Origin: Betaproteobacteria bacterium HGW-Betaproteobacteria-3
GTDB taxonomy: Bacteria; Pseudomonadota; Gammaproteobacteria; Burkholderiales; Burkholderiaceae_C
Assembly: GCA_002842205.1 (NCBI GenBank)
Contig: PHCI01000012.1
Coordinates: 41,409-105,408 of the forward strand
Length of the DNA stretch: 64,000 bases
Reading direction: 5' to 3'
Position numbers and translations under genes: made by a program. Below, in pieces: positions 9,455 to 18,594 of the stretch. Within the stretch, counting starts at the first letter, position 1, and every line of letters begins with the position of its first letter. A model generated the notes under the pieces. The model ran no database searches. It saw nothing but the letters and a program-made list of their open reading frames with translations, and was not told the DNA's origin.

Positions 9455-10849
9455 TCACCCCTGTTCTGCATGGACGACACGCATGTCGCGGTCACCGGTA
9501 AAACCGCCACGACGGCCATAACCATCCTTCAACACTTGCGCCGACCCGACTGGCTGGCCAATACGGCCGGCCAACAGGGCTGATGCGACGAACAGCAACC
9601 CTTCCAACGCGAACACCGCTGCATAAGCACCACCGGGCGCGGCAATCACAAGGCGCGCCAAATCGGTCGCAGCGGCGCCCACGAGGCCGCCGAATCCAAA
9701 CGCTATGGCCTGCGCAGCGCCCCAAAGTCCCATTCGAACGCCTTCGCGCGATGCGTGGCCCTCACTCGCCAGTCGCATCATGGAGCCGATCGCACCGATG
9801 GAAAACGCCCCATTGGCCGCACCGAGACAAAATATTGTGGTTTTCAATGGCCACCCTGGTCCAACCAAGCCGCCGATCGTGAGACCAAACAGGGCCACGG
9901 CCGATGCAATGCAACCGCCAATCGTCCAGGCCCGAAGTGAACCGACATGCCGCAACAACGGTCGCGCTCTCCAGCGTTGCCCCAGCAGTCCCGCCACGGC
10001 AACCAACATCATCCCGAGCAGCACGCCTGCGTGCTGAACGCCTGAAAGCTGGGTCGAAGCGCCAGGGGTCAAGCCGAACACCGTTCCCGAAAAAGGCTCC
10101 AGAATAAGATCTTGTGCGCTGTAGGCCACCATCGAAACAAACACGAAAATCGTGAACCGTCTTGCGACGGGCTCCCCCCAAACCTGAGCCAACGCATCGC
10201 GAAAGGCGGGCTTGTGTTGATGTGCCGTCGCAGTCGCCCGCGTTGGCTTGGTGGCATCCCCTTCAAGTTTGTATACCGCCACCAGCGTCAGCACCATCGC
10301 GAATATGGACACGCCCACGCTCACTGCCACCAGCCGCGCCGGTGCGTACGGGTCGAGCAGTTGCCCTGCCACGCCGGCAGTGAGGGCAAAACCCGCGATC
10401 ATCATCATCCAGACCAGGGTGGCCGCAGCGGCGCGGCGCCCCGCGGGCACGCGCTTGGCGAGCATGACCAGCAACGCGGTACCGCTGGAGCTAACCCCCA
10501 GACCCACCAACACAAAGGCGAATGCGGCAAGCGCGATCCCTGCACCATGGTTACTGGCCATCCAAGCCGTGGCCAAGGCCGCCGTGGCGCCGCCAATGGC
10601 CAGCACGGCCATGCCGCCCACGATCCAGGGCGTGCGGCGACCGCCCACATCTGAACCATGTCCCATCCGCGGGCGCGCCACCTGAACCAGATAATGCAGC
10701 GCCACCAGGAAGCCTGGCAACAGTGCCGGCAAAGCGAGTTCAACCACCATCACGCGATTCAGCGTTGAAGTGGTCAGCATCACAACCGCACCCAACGCGG
10801 CCTGCACCAAGCCCAGCCGCGCAATGCTGGGCCAACCAAATGGCGTCAT
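9455..10849 (-). CDS. PucC/BCH2-family transporter (bacteriochlorophyll synthase 44.5 kDa chain)
   Basis: A 464-aa MFS-like membrane protein of the BCH2/PucC/LhaA family, encoded next to bchG in many purple bacteria (orf428) and thought to help deliver bacteriochlorophyll to light-harvesting assembly. The family hallmark STLNRVMVVELALPALLPGFL is near residue 25, followed by about 12 hydrophobic segments. The ATG at 10849 overlaps the bchG stop (ATGA). A paralogue (lhaA) is at 27752-29197, and the two share the TLNRVMxVEL motif. The exact role is inferred from family and location. Confidence 0.92.
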   Translation of the reverse strand: MTPFGWPSIARLGLVQAALGAVVMLTTSTLNRVMVVELALPALLPGFLVALHYLVQVARPRMGHGSDVGGRRTPWIVGGMAVLAIGGATAALATAWMASNHGAGIALAAFAFVLVGLGVSSSGTALLVMLAKRVPAGRRAAAATLVWMMMIAGFALTAGVAGQLLDPYAPARLVAVSVGVSIFAMVLTLVAVYKLEGDATKPTRATATAHQHKPAFRDALAQVWGEPVARRFTIFVFVSMVAYSAQDLILEPFSGTVFGLTPGASTQLSGVQHAGVLLGMMLVAVAGLLGQRWRARPLLRHVGSLRAWTIGGCIASAVALFGLTIGGLVGPGWPLKTTIFCLGAANGAFSIGAIGSMMRLASEGHASREGVRMGLWGAAQAIAFGFGGLVGAAATDLARLVIAAPGGAYAAVFALEGLLFVASALLAGRIGQPVGSAQVLKDGYGRRGGFTGDRDMRVVHAEQG

Positions 10850-11730
10850 GCCCCGCCTCCTGCAGAACGCAACGCAAATGCGCTGACCATCATGCCCGCC
10901 ACAAACAGTGGCACGCCAAATCCGCTGTACCAGAGCGCCCGCTGGCTCACACTCGCCAGGAAGTGCCGCATCATGCCCACCTGAAGGCAAAGCAGGACGG
11001 CCACCGCTCCGGCATGCCACGACTGTCCCCAGATCAACAGCAGCATGATCACGGCCACCTGCGGCACGACCATGGTCCAGCAGGCCACGCGCCCCGCGCG
11101 TTGCACGCCCAGTTGCACGGGTAACGAGCGAACGCCCATTTGCCGATCGCCCTCTACGGCCTTGAAGTCATTGAGCGTCATGATGCCGTGCGTGGCGGCA
11201 CTGTAAAGCGCCGCCAGCGCAAGGGAACGACCGTCAGGCATGACGCCACCCGCCATGACGGCAGCGCCAGTGACCCAGGCGATGCCCTCGTAACTGATGC
11301 CACAAGCCGCGTTCCCCCACCACCCGTTTTCCTTCAACCGCACTGGCGGTGCGCTGTAAGCCCATGCCAGTGCCAGACCAATCACGGCCGCGACAAAACC
11401 CCAGGGGCCGAGCAGCGCTGCAACGCCCAGGGACGCCAGCGTCCAGACAATGGCCAGGTACAGGCCCCAGCGGCCTGGCATGCGGCCCGACGGTATGGGC
11501 CGGTGCGGCTCATTGATGGCATCGACATGGCGATCAAACCAGTCATTCACGGCTTGACTTGTCGCACAGACGAGAGGACCCGCCAATGCGATCCCGATTG
11601 CTGCCAGCAGCCATTTGCCTTCCATCGACATGCCCGACGCCACCACGCCGCAGGCAAAGGCCCACATCGGAGGAAACCATGTGATGGGCTTGAAAAGCTC
11701 GGCGATTGCGGAAAACGCAGGGCGTGCCAT
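10846..11730 (-). CDS. bchG: Bacteriochlorophyll synthase BchG
   Basis: UbiA-type prenyltransferase that esterifies bacteriochlorophyllide a with geranylgeranyl diphosphate in the cytoplasmic membrane. The conserved Asp-rich motif NDWFDRHVDAINEPHRPIPSGR appears at about residue 62, and a second one, LNDFKAVEGDRQMGVRSLP, at about 185. Several membrane helices surround them. Length 294 aa fits. It is the first gene of its operon. Its ATG is only 8 nt downstream of a good -10 box and has no ribosome-binding site, so the mRNA is probably leaderless. Confidence 0.96.
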   Translation of the reverse strand: MARPAFSAIAELFKPITWFPPMWAFACGVVASGMSMEGKWLLAAIGIALAGPLVCATSQAVNDWFDRHVDAINEPHRPIPSGRMPGRWGLYLAIVWTLASLGVAALLGPWGFVAAVIGLALAWAYSAPPVRLKENGWWGNAACGISYEGIAWVTGAAVMAGGVMPDGRSLALAALYSAATHGIMTLNDFKAVEGDRQMGVRSLPVQLGVQRAGRVACWTMVVPQVAVIMLLLIWGQSWHAGAVAVLLCLQVGMMRHFLASVSQRALWYSGFGVPLFVAGMMVSAFALRSAGGGA

Positions 11731-11738
11731 AAGAAATG

Positions 11739-11779
11739 TTTTTACATTGGACGGTTATAGATGTCAATTTATATTTACA
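11739..11779 (-). promoter_or_regulatory. bchG promoter with overlapping PpsR box
   Basis: On the minus strand: -35 TTGACA (11767-11762), 17-bp spacer, -10 TAAAAA (11744-11739), then 8 nt to the bchG ATG. A perfect TGT-N12-ACA PpsR/CrtJ box at 11762-11779 includes the -35 hexamer, so repressor binding should block RNA polymerase. The box also lies upstream of the divergent ppsR1. Confidence 0.8.
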
Positions 11780-11852
11780 CTTTTCGAAATTTCATCAAAA
11801 TCACGGCGAATCCGGCAGGCACGACGACTTGCACAGGCCTAGAATCCGTTGC

Positions 11853-11915
11853 ATGGTCAGTTCACCATTCAATCGCCTCGCGGCTTTCGACTGCCTCACC
11901 GCAGATGCGCCATGA
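11853..11915 (+). CDS. Possible 20-aa leader ORF coupled to ppsR1
   Basis: A short frame whose ATG lies 7 nt after a TAGAAT hexamer (11840-11845) and whose TGA overlaps the ppsR1 ATG as ATGA. It has no ribosome-binding site, so it would have to be read from a leaderless mRNA. No good -35 was found upstream, so the promoter is weak evidence. It could be chance, but the same layout is seen before bchC. Confidence 0.3.
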   Translation: MVSSPFNRLAAFDCLTADAP

Positions 11916-13318
11916 ACCCGCTTACCGGCATTGAGCCGGATCTGAGTGCCCTTGCTGCGTGGGCGCCCGAGTTGGCCCGGGCCTTTGTTTCACTTTCCAG
12001 CGATATCGCACTCGTGCTCGATGACGACGGAATCATTCGTGTCGTAGCCCAGGGGAACGGTGCGCCGCTGTCCAGCGCAGCGCAGGAATGGGTTGGCCGC
12101 TCATGGGCAGATACCGCCACCGGCGACACCCGCGTCAAGATTGAACAGTTGCTCAACGAGGTCAACACGACGGGCTTGGCACGCAAGCGCGAAGTCAACC
12201 ACCCGTCGGAAAAAGGGGGCAATTTGGCGGTGGCCTACACCGCGATTCGCTTGGGCGAAAACGGGCCATTGCTGGCGGTGGGCCGCGATATGGGCACCAT
12301 CGCCGCCATCCAGCAACGATTTCTGGACGCGCAGCAGGAAATGGAGCGCGGCTATTGGCGTGTGCGTCAATCAGAGGCGCGCTATCGGCTGCTGTTTCAG
12401 GTCGCCACAGACGCCGTGCTGTTGGTGGACTCCGAATCACTGACCATCCTGGAGGCCAATCAGGCCGCCTCACAGTTGTTTGACATGACGACCGAACAGA
12501 TCGTGGGGCGGCCCACAACGTTCGGCTTTGAGCGGCATTCGCGTCGTGCGGTCGACGAGTTGCTGGTCACGGCGCGCGAAAGCCACCAACCAGCCGAGAT
12601 TCGAGCGCGACTCGCCGGCAAGATCAGCACCACCAGCGTGGCGGCCACCCCGTTCCGGTCGGATGATGCGATGCGTCTGCTGGTGCGCATTCGCGCCATG
12701 GACATGCCCGGCATCGCAACAGAACTGAGCACCACGCTCGCCCGGCTGGTGGATGGCGCCAGCGACGGCGTGGTCGTCACCGATTCGGGCGGCCGTATCC
12801 TGATCGCCAACCCGGCTTTCCTCAAGCTTGTACACATGAACACCGAGACGGCCGTCAAGGGTCGTTCACTGACAGATTGGCTCGGTTTACCCGACGACCA
12901 GTTGGCGCGCCTGATTGCCCAGGTACGACGCCAAGGCATCACCCAGCGTGTGGCCTCGCGCCTGCTCGCAACCGACGCCCAGGTGGTTCAGGTCGACTTC
13001 TCGGCAGCCCTGCTGACAGAGGGTGACCAGGAGTGCATTGGTTTTACCATTCACCCAGTGGAGCGCGAGTCAAGCGAACCCGACCACTTGACAGGCGACC
13101 TGCGTACCGCGGTGACCCAACTCGCGGGCTACATGGGCAGTGAACCATTACCCGACATCTTGCGCCGCGCTACCACACTGCTCGAACGGCACTTCATCCA
13201 TATTGCCATGGAGCGATCTCATCACGACCCCGAGGCCGCCGCCCGTTTGCTCGGCATAGACCGGGAACGCCTGGACCTGCCAACTCAGGACAAAAATACT
13301 TCGTCCGGGGAGCGGTGA
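11912..13318 (+). CDS. PpsR/CrtJ-like PAS protein lacking the DNA recognition helix (ppsR1)
   Basis: A 468-aa homologue of the photosynthesis repressor PpsR. Three PAS-type regions are seen: about 20-130, 150-270 and 275-390. The C-terminus keeps the first part of the Fis-type helix-turn-helix (PEAAARLLGID), but the recognition helix found in PpsR2 as SRQSLYVKLRRFGI is replaced by RERLDLPTQDKN and a short polar tail. The HTH Cys of PpsR2 is also missing. It therefore probably does not bind DNA and may act as a partner of PpsR2 or BphP. The ATG at 11912 gives the usual family length; a TTG at 11849 would add 21 residues. The bphP GTG follows its stop directly. Confidence 0.88.
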   Translation: MNPLTGIEPDLSALAAWAPELARAFVSLSSDIALVLDDDGIIRVVAQGNGAPLSSAAQEWVGRSWADTATGDTRVKIEQLLNEVNTTGLARKREVNHPSEKGGNLAVAYTAIRLGENGPLLAVGRDMGTIAAIQQRFLDAQQEMERGYWRVRQSEARYRLLFQVATDAVLLVDSESLTILEANQAASQLFDMTTEQIVGRPTTFGFERHSRRAVDELLVTARESHQPAEIRARLAGKISTTSVAATPFRSDDAMRLLVRIRAMDMPGIATELSTTLARLVDGASDGVVVTDSGGRILIANPAFLKLVHMNTETAVKGRSLTDWLGLPDDQLARLIAQVRRQGITQRVASRLLATDAQVVQVDFSAALLTEGDQECIGFTIHPVERESSEPDHLTGDLRTAVTQLAGYMGSEPLPDILRRATTLLERHFIHIAMERSHHDPEAAARLLGIDRERLDLPTQDKNTSSGER

Positions 13319-15505
13319 GTGGCGGCGGGCCCTGCCTTTGGTCAGGCGGACCTCACAAACTGCGAGCGAGAGCTGATTCACCTCGCGGGATCGGTGCAGC
13401 CATTTGGCATTTTGCTCACGCTGCACGGCACGCACTACACCATCGTCCAAGCCAGCGCAAACACCAGCACGCTGCTGGGAGTGAGCGCTGTATCGCTGCT
13501 TGGTCAAACGATCAAGACGCTGGGTGACGAGGTTCTTTGCTCACTGGAACGCGTGGTCACCACAAGTGACCTGAAGGAGCCCGTACCGCTGAAATGCATT
13601 CTGCTCGTTGAAGGTACTCCCGCACATTTTGAAGGCGCCCTACACCGGGTGACCGCCGAGCTGCTGGTGCTCGAACTGGAGCCGATGGCGGTGTCGGCGA
13701 TTGATACGGTAGATTTCAGCAGCCAGTTGCTGCTGGACCATCTGGACACATCAATCCAGCGCTTCAGCTCGGCGCCCAACATCAATGTGCTGTGCGATAC
13801 CGTGGTGAAGCGCATCCGCGACATGGTCGGTTATGACCGCGTCATGGTTTACAAGTTTGATCCGGAAGGTCACGGCAAGATCATTGCCGAGGCTCGCAAC
13901 CCACGGCTGGAATCGCTGCTGGGTCATCACTATCCTGCCACCGACATTCCGCAACGCGCGCGGGAACTGTACATTCGCAACCGACTGCGCGTGCTGGTGG
14001 ACGTGAACCATGAAGCCGCTGCACTGATACCTCGCGAGCTGCCAGGTGGTGACACCGAACTCGACATGTCCCTGTGCCATCTGCGCAGTATGTCGCCCCT
14101 TCATCTGCAGTATCTGCGCAATATGGGTGTGACGGCAACGTTGGTGGTCTCGCTGGTGCGAGAAGGTCGGCTCTGGGGATTGATCGCCTGTCACCATTAT
14201 TCGCCGCGAAATTTGCGTATGCCCGTGCGCGCCGCGTGCGAAATGCTGGCCGAAGTGATTTCAACACGAATTGCAGCGATCGAAAATTACGTTCACGCGC
14301 AGGTGGCGATTCAGGCACGCCGACTTGAGCAACGCCTGATCGAGGCCACCTCCACCGAAGGTGACTGGCGCTTGGCGCTCTTCCGAAATCCGCACACCCT
14401 GCTGCAACCGCTGGGCGCTACCGGCGCGGCTCTTGTTCATGAAGGTGAAATTCTGACTTCGGGCGAAGTACCTTCAACCCCGGAGCTCCGCGCATTGACA
14501 CAATGGGTGCACCGTCAGCAGAGCGACGGCCTGTTCATGTGTTCATCGGTATCTCGCGCCAACCCGGCGCTGGAATCACTGACGCCTACCGCCAGCGGCG
14601 TGCTCGCCATCAAGCTGTCGGCAGAGCGACCTGACTACCTGATGTGGTTCAGAAAAGAGCAACTTCTCACAGTGACCTGGGCGGGCGATCCGTCCAAGCC
14701 GGTGTTGGGCAATGACCCGATGGAGCTTTCACCACGGCGGTCGTTTGCCGCATGGTCCGAACTTGTACGGGGCACCGCGCTGGCGTGGACCACTGCCGAA
14801 ATTGCGCTGGCGCGCGCTTTCGGCAATTCGCTGGTGGACATCATTTTGCAGGTACATGCGGTGCGCCTGTTGATTGCCGAACATCAATTGGCGCAGACCC
14901 GCGCCACCGTAGCCGACTCGAAGGAACCCGTCATTATTGCCGATGCCAGCCAGCGTGTGCTGTTTGCCAACGACGCCTTTTATGAATTGGCGCGTCGCCA
15001 GCGCGGGGTACACAGCTCACTGGAGCACATATCCGCCCTCTTCACCGACGCAGCACCGGCTCGGGTCATGCTCAACGCATTGGGAGAGGATCGCCAGCCC
15101 TGGCGGGGCGCACTGAACCTCAAGCTCGGCGATGGCGATGTTCTGGCCGTGAGCGTCCGCGCTGAAGTGGTGCCGCACCGCGACGGTTCGATTCTTGGTT
15201 ACTTTCTGATCTTTGACGATCGGACACAAAACCAGCGTGCCGCTGCGGCACGCGAACGACTGGAGCAGTCACTGGCGCTGGCCAGCCGTGCTGGCATGCC
15301 CTTCGCAGCGCGCGGACCCGGGAACGCGCACCACCAGGAATTGCTCAACACAGTCCTGGCCAACGCGAGCCTGGCGGCGATGGATATCGTGGATGGGCAT
15401 GCAACACCTTCCGTGATTTCGCTGCTGGAAGAAATTGATGACTCGGCACAGCGCGCGGCCGCGCTCTATGCCCGCATCGTCAGCTTCATTGGTGAAGGTC
15501 AGTAG
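13319..15505 (+). CDS. bphP: Bacteriophytochrome photoreceptor (PAS-GAF-PHY-PAS, no kinase)
   Basis: Biliverdin-binding red/far-red photoreceptor. Cys15 in TNCERELIHLAGSVQPFG is the expected chromophore attachment site. The GAF domain has PATDIP (about residues 206-211), and the PHY tongue has PRRSF (about 472-476). After PHY comes a PAS domain (~525-640) and a two-helix end (LANASLAAMDIVDG, then SVISLLEEIDDSAQRAAAL), as in the BphP1 type of Rhodopseudomonas/Bradyrhizobium, which acts by binding PpsR. No histidine-kinase ATPase domain follows. The GTG at 13319 touches the ppsR1 stop, with GGGGAG upstream. Convergent overlap with the heme oxygenase gene is 20 bp. Confidence 0.94.
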   Translation: MAAGPAFGQADLTNCERELIHLAGSVQPFGILLTLHGTHYTIVQASANTSTLLGVSAVSLLGQTIKTLGDEVLCSLERVVTTSDLKEPVPLKCILLVEGTPAHFEGALHRVTAELLVLELEPMAVSAIDTVDFSSQLLLDHLDTSIQRFSSAPNINVLCDTVVKRIRDMVGYDRVMVYKFDPEGHGKIIAEARNPRLESLLGHHYPATDIPQRARELYIRNRLRVLVDVNHEAAALIPRELPGGDTELDMSLCHLRSMSPLHLQYLRNMGVTATLVVSLVREGRLWGLIACHHYSPRNLRMPVRAACEMLAEVISTRIAAIENYVHAQVAIQARRLEQRLIEATSTEGDWRLALFRNPHTLLQPLGATGAALVHEGEILTSGEVPSTPELRALTQWVHRQQSDGLFMCSSVSRANPALESLTPTASGVLAIKLSAERPDYLMWFRKEQLLTVTWAGDPSKPVLGNDPMELSPRRSFAAWSELVRGTALAWTTAEIALARAFGNSLVDIILQVHAVRLLIAEHQLAQTRATVADSKEPVIIADASQRVLFANDAFYELARRQRGVHSSLEHISALFTDAAPARVMLNALGEDRQPWRGALNLKLGDGDVLAVSVRAEVVPHRDGSILGYFLIFDDRTQNQRAAAARERLEQSLALASRAGMPFAARGPGNAHHQELLNTVLANASLAAMDIVDGHATPSVISLLEEIDDSAQRAAALYARIVSFIGEGQ

Positions 15506-16133
15506 CTTCGGCGAGCGCATCGAACAGCTGACCATGAATAGCAAACGCCATCTTCGCTTCATCCACCAACGCCTGAGTCGAAGGTTCATCTGTGACCGCG
15601 GCGTCGAGCCCCGCCCGGAAGGCGTTCGCCAGCAGTCGGGATTCGGCGGCATCCCCAAAATCCAGGAATGAAAGGCCCTGCCCATGGGCCAGGTTCAGGC
15701 CCCGCGAAAGGATGCCCTTGAGCAGTTGACCGCCGCTTAAGTCACCGAGGTAGCGCACGTAGGCGTGCGCGCCGAGGAGAGCTGGCCGACTACGCGACAA
15801 ACTACCGAGACGCTCCACATAGCGAGTGGTTGGCGCAAGGATGAAAAATTCAGAATGCCAGGCGCGCCCCCACAAAACGTCAAGATCACTCGCGATAGCC
15901 TTGGCACGGAACAGTCGGGGCAGGTACAGCGGCGCCACGGATGGCTCCCGGGCATGGGCGTCCAACGCGGATTCAAGCGCCGAATACACTGGATGGAGGT
16001 TGCGCAACAAAAGACAGTACGCGCGCAGCCCGAGCTGGCCTTTGAGCAGGGTTGCCATGTAGAGGCTGCGTTCCAGCCGGGTATGAAGCGTTTGCGTTTC
16101 TGCTCGCAAGCGCCCCGCCAAGCCCAGAATCAC
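15486..16133 (-). CDS. Heme oxygenase (biliverdin-producing)
   Basis: Cleaves heme to biliverdin, the BphP chromophore. His17 in AETQTLHTRLERS is the expected proximal heme ligand, and the distal-helix motif LGDLSGGQLLKG is at about 129-140. With GTG at 16133 the protein is 215 aa, typical of bacterial heme oxygenases. This GTG overlaps the ppsR2 stop (GTGA), which supports it over the longer frame starting at 16271. Its place directly opposite bphP fits a dedicated chromophore supply (BphO/HmuO type). Confidence 0.93.
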   Translation of the reverse strand: MILGLAGRLRAETQTLHTRLERSLYMATLLKGQLGLRAYCLLLRNLHPVYSALESALDAHAREPSVAPLYLPRLFRAKAIASDLDVLWGRAWHSEFFILAPTTRYVERLGSLSRSRPALLGAHAYVRYLGDLSGGQLLKGILSRGLNLAHGQGLSFLDFGDAAESRLLANAFRAGLDAAVTDEPSTQALVDEAKMAFAIHGQLFDALAEATDLHQ

Positions 16134-17620
16134 CGCGTATCGCCTTCGGTGATCGCATCGCCAATACCGAACCGTCGCAACTTCACGTAAAGACTTTGGC
16201 GCGACAGCCCCAGCATCTCGGCAGCCGAGGCCCGGTTGTCGCCAGTCAGGTCCAAGGCCGCCTCGATGCACAGTTGCTCGATCAGATCAGTGGTCTCACG
16301 CACGATGTCACGCAACGGGACCCTGCCCACAAGTTCCGTCATCTGCGTCGCTGAGCGTGGCAGCTCCTTGGCACCTGCAGGTTCGCTGGTCAACCGACGG
16401 GCGACATCGCGCACGGTGAAACCAAGGCAGGGCTGGTCGCCTGTAGTGACCGCAACGGCAGAAATCTCCACGTCGGTCGTTGAACCATACTCGCCGCGCA
16501 TACTGGTCGCAAAAAGTCGCACCGAGCTGTGCTGGCGCAGGTTCGATATCAGCACGCGCAGGTCGACTCCGGCACGGCCCAGCCATTTCTCAAGCGACTG
16601 CCCGCGCGCCAGCTCCTCGCTGGCAAGCTGAGCCAGCTCAAGAAAGGCTCGGTTGACGGTCAAAATGAGGCCGTCAAGGTCAGTCACCACAAACGCATCC
16701 GGCGCGCTTTCCATCACGCTTAACAGCATTTGTTGCGCGTGACCTAGAGCGCCCTGCGCCATCTGGCTGGCAGGTGTCAGACGAATCAGGAAATGGGGCG
16801 CATTTTCCTGCCGGAACAGTGACGCTGACAGCACAAAATCCTCGGCGCCCTCGGCCAAGCGGACAACGACGGGTTCCGAACGCCCGTTGGCGCGCAGACG
16901 GTCCAGCTGCTGTCGCACAGCGGTCATACTGGCGCTACTGAGGCTACTGGCCAGCGTCCAGTTGGTGCGCTGCACCTGCTCACCAAACAGCTTGTACGCC
17001 GCTGGGTTGGCCTCCTCAAGTTTGTCGGTTGTGGCGTCCAGAATCAGCACGGCTTCGGATGCAATCTGGAACAGCAGCCGATAACGCGTCTCGACATGGC
17101 GAAGGCGCCAGTAGTCACGCTCCATGGAGAGTTGGGCACTCACCAGTCGCTGCTGCAAAGCTGCTTGCGACCGCAAGTCACGGCCGAAGGCAACGGTATG
17201 CGTACAACCGTTGCCAACGCTTTTATCCGTTTTTTTGCCTACGGACTTGCGCTTTCGCTGCACCGGCACGACTGAATAGGACATCGGCAGGTTGATACCG
17301 TCAGCACACGGATGGTTCACTTGGCGTTCACGCGCCCTCCCGCCAGCGGCGGCATCTCGGAGCATGGCTTCAACCTTGGGCTGACTTTCGAGCGCGACAG
17401 TCTGCGCCCACGATTTGCCCAACCAGTCATGGCAGCCGTGGGTCAAAAGTTCATCGTTGCCAAGGGCCAGGTCACGGATCACACCCATGTTGTCCACGAT
17501 GAGGACCACATCGGCCGCCGCGCTGATCAAGGTCGCGGCAGCATCGGCATCAAGGTCGGAAAGAAACAACTCAGGCGTTGAAAAGCGTCCTTCCATCCGT
17601 TCCTGCAAGCCAAGCGCCAT
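16130..17620 (-). CDS. ppsR: Photosynthesis gene repressor PpsR/CrtJ (ppsR2, with intact HTH)
   Basis: Redox-responsive repressor of bch, crt and puc genes that binds TGT-N12-ACA. The 496-aa protein has PAS regions at about 20-140, 170-290 and 300-410, and a complete Fis-type HTH at the C-terminus (ASAAEMLGLSRQSLYVKLRRFG). A Cys just before it (EQLCIEAALD) corresponds to the redox-active HTH Cys of Rhodobacter PpsR. An alternative ATG at 17596 has AGGA upstream. It lies 41 bp after ppaA and is coupled to the heme oxygenase gene. It is the likely ligand of the PpsR boxes mapped in this window. Confidence 0.93.
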   Translation of the reverse strand: MALGLQERMEGRFSTPELFLSDLDADAAATLISAAADVVLIVDNMGVIRDLALGNDELLTHGCHDWLGKSWAQTVALESQPKVEAMLRDAAAGGRARERQVNHPCADGINLPMSYSVVPVQRKRKSVGKKTDKSVGNGCTHTVAFGRDLRSQAALQQRLVSAQLSMERDYWRLRHVETRYRLLFQIASEAVLILDATTDKLEEANPAAYKLFGEQVQRTNWTLASSLSSASMTAVRQQLDRLRANGRSEPVVVRLAEGAEDFVLSASLFRQENAPHFLIRLTPASQMAQGALGHAQQMLLSVMESAPDAFVVTDLDGLILTVNRAFLELAQLASEELARGQSLEKWLGRAGVDLRVLISNLRQHSSVRLFATSMRGEYGSTTDVEISAVAVTTGDQPCLGFTVRDVARRLTSEPAGAKELPRSATQMTELVGRVPLRDIVRETTDLIEQLCIEAALDLTGDNRASAAEMLGLSRQSLYVKLRRFGIGDAITEGDTR

Positions 17621-17661
17621 TCCATTCTTTCTTCATTCTGTATGAGGGGGCCTTTGACCCG

Positions 17662-18594
17662 TCAGTCACGCTGAACGGGTCGGGGTACGAGCTTCTCGGC
17701 CAATTCGGGCGCCTCACGACCGCTGACGGCCACGGCGTCAGCGGGAACGCTTGCTGCATATTCCGGGTTTTCGACAAATACTGGCCCGCCCACGATTATG
17801 CCCACATTGGCGTTGCGGCTGGCCTTTCGCACACTTCTGATGCATTCGTTCAGCGCCCCGATGTGAGCCTCACTGCCTAACGAAAAACCAATCACGTCAA
17901 ACCACTCATGACGCACCATGTCTTGCGGATCCCCATTGGCCTGGGCCGGTCCGCCCGCCACGTCCCAGCCCGCACGATGAAAAAACTCGGCCACCATGGC
18001 AATGCCGAAAGTGTGCTGCTCGCCGGGGCAGGGAAGTAGCAGGACGCGCAGCCCGTTCATGGGCCGTTGGGCGGCTTGGCCAAAGGCCAAACTGGTTTCG
18101 TGCAAAACTTGCTGGAGCCGACCCAGTCCGATCGTGACCTCGGTGAAGCCACAGAGGTCCTGCTCCCACAACTCCCCGAGGTGACGGGCCACGGGCGCCA
18201 ATAGATCAAGGTAGATTGTCTCGACCGATACACCGCGCAGGCGCATGGCATCCACGCAGGCTTGGGCAACCGACTCATCCTGAAACAATACAAGCTTGGC
18301 GAACTCCTTGACGTCGAATTCACTGACGACATGGGTCTCCAGCACCGTCATCGTCACACATTCTTGCTGCGCCCGATGGGCCAGCATAAGACGCGGAATG
18401 ATCTCGTATTCGATGGCCTTGGCCAGCAAAGTCATGCGCAACTCGGCCTCCTCACGGGTTTCGGCGGTATGAGTCGCCTCTACACCGTCACGGGAGAACC
18501 TGTCGACACCAGGTGGAACGTAGATATCCGGCTCCTGCCAGTGCTCGGCAGGCATTGCAGTGTCCACGGTACTACGCTGCGAAAACGAACCCAT
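17662..18594 (-). CDS. ppaA: PpaA/AerR cobalamin-binding antirepressor
   Basis: B12-binding photoreceptor/antirepressor that interacts with PpsR/CrtJ and activates photosynthesis genes. The 310-aa protein has an N-terminal helical region with LGELWEQDLCGFTEVTIGLGRLQ (~139-161) and a C-terminal B12-binding domain with PCPGEQHTFG, where His194 is the expected cobalamin ligand, then SLGSEAH and VGGPVF. The ATG at 18594 is preceded by AAAGGAG at 6 nt; the frame could extend to 18645 but lacks such a site there. It is probably in one operon with ppsR2 and heme oxygenase, and diverges from bchF. Confidence 0.92.
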   Translation of the reverse strand: MGSFSQRSTVDTAMPAEHWQEPDIYVPPGVDRFSRDGVEATHTAETREEAELRMTLLAKAIEYEIIPRLMLAHRAQQECVTMTVLETHVVSEFDVKEFAKLVLFQDESVAQACVDAMRLRGVSVETIYLDLLAPVARHLGELWEQDLCGFTEVTIGLGRLQQVLHETSLAFGQAAQRPMNGLRVLLLPCPGEQHTFGIAMVAEFFHRAGWDVAGGPAQANGDPQDMVRHEWFDVIGFSLGSEAHIGALNECIRSVRKASRNANVGIIVGGPVFVENPEYAASVPADAVAVSGREAPELAEKLVPRPVQRD

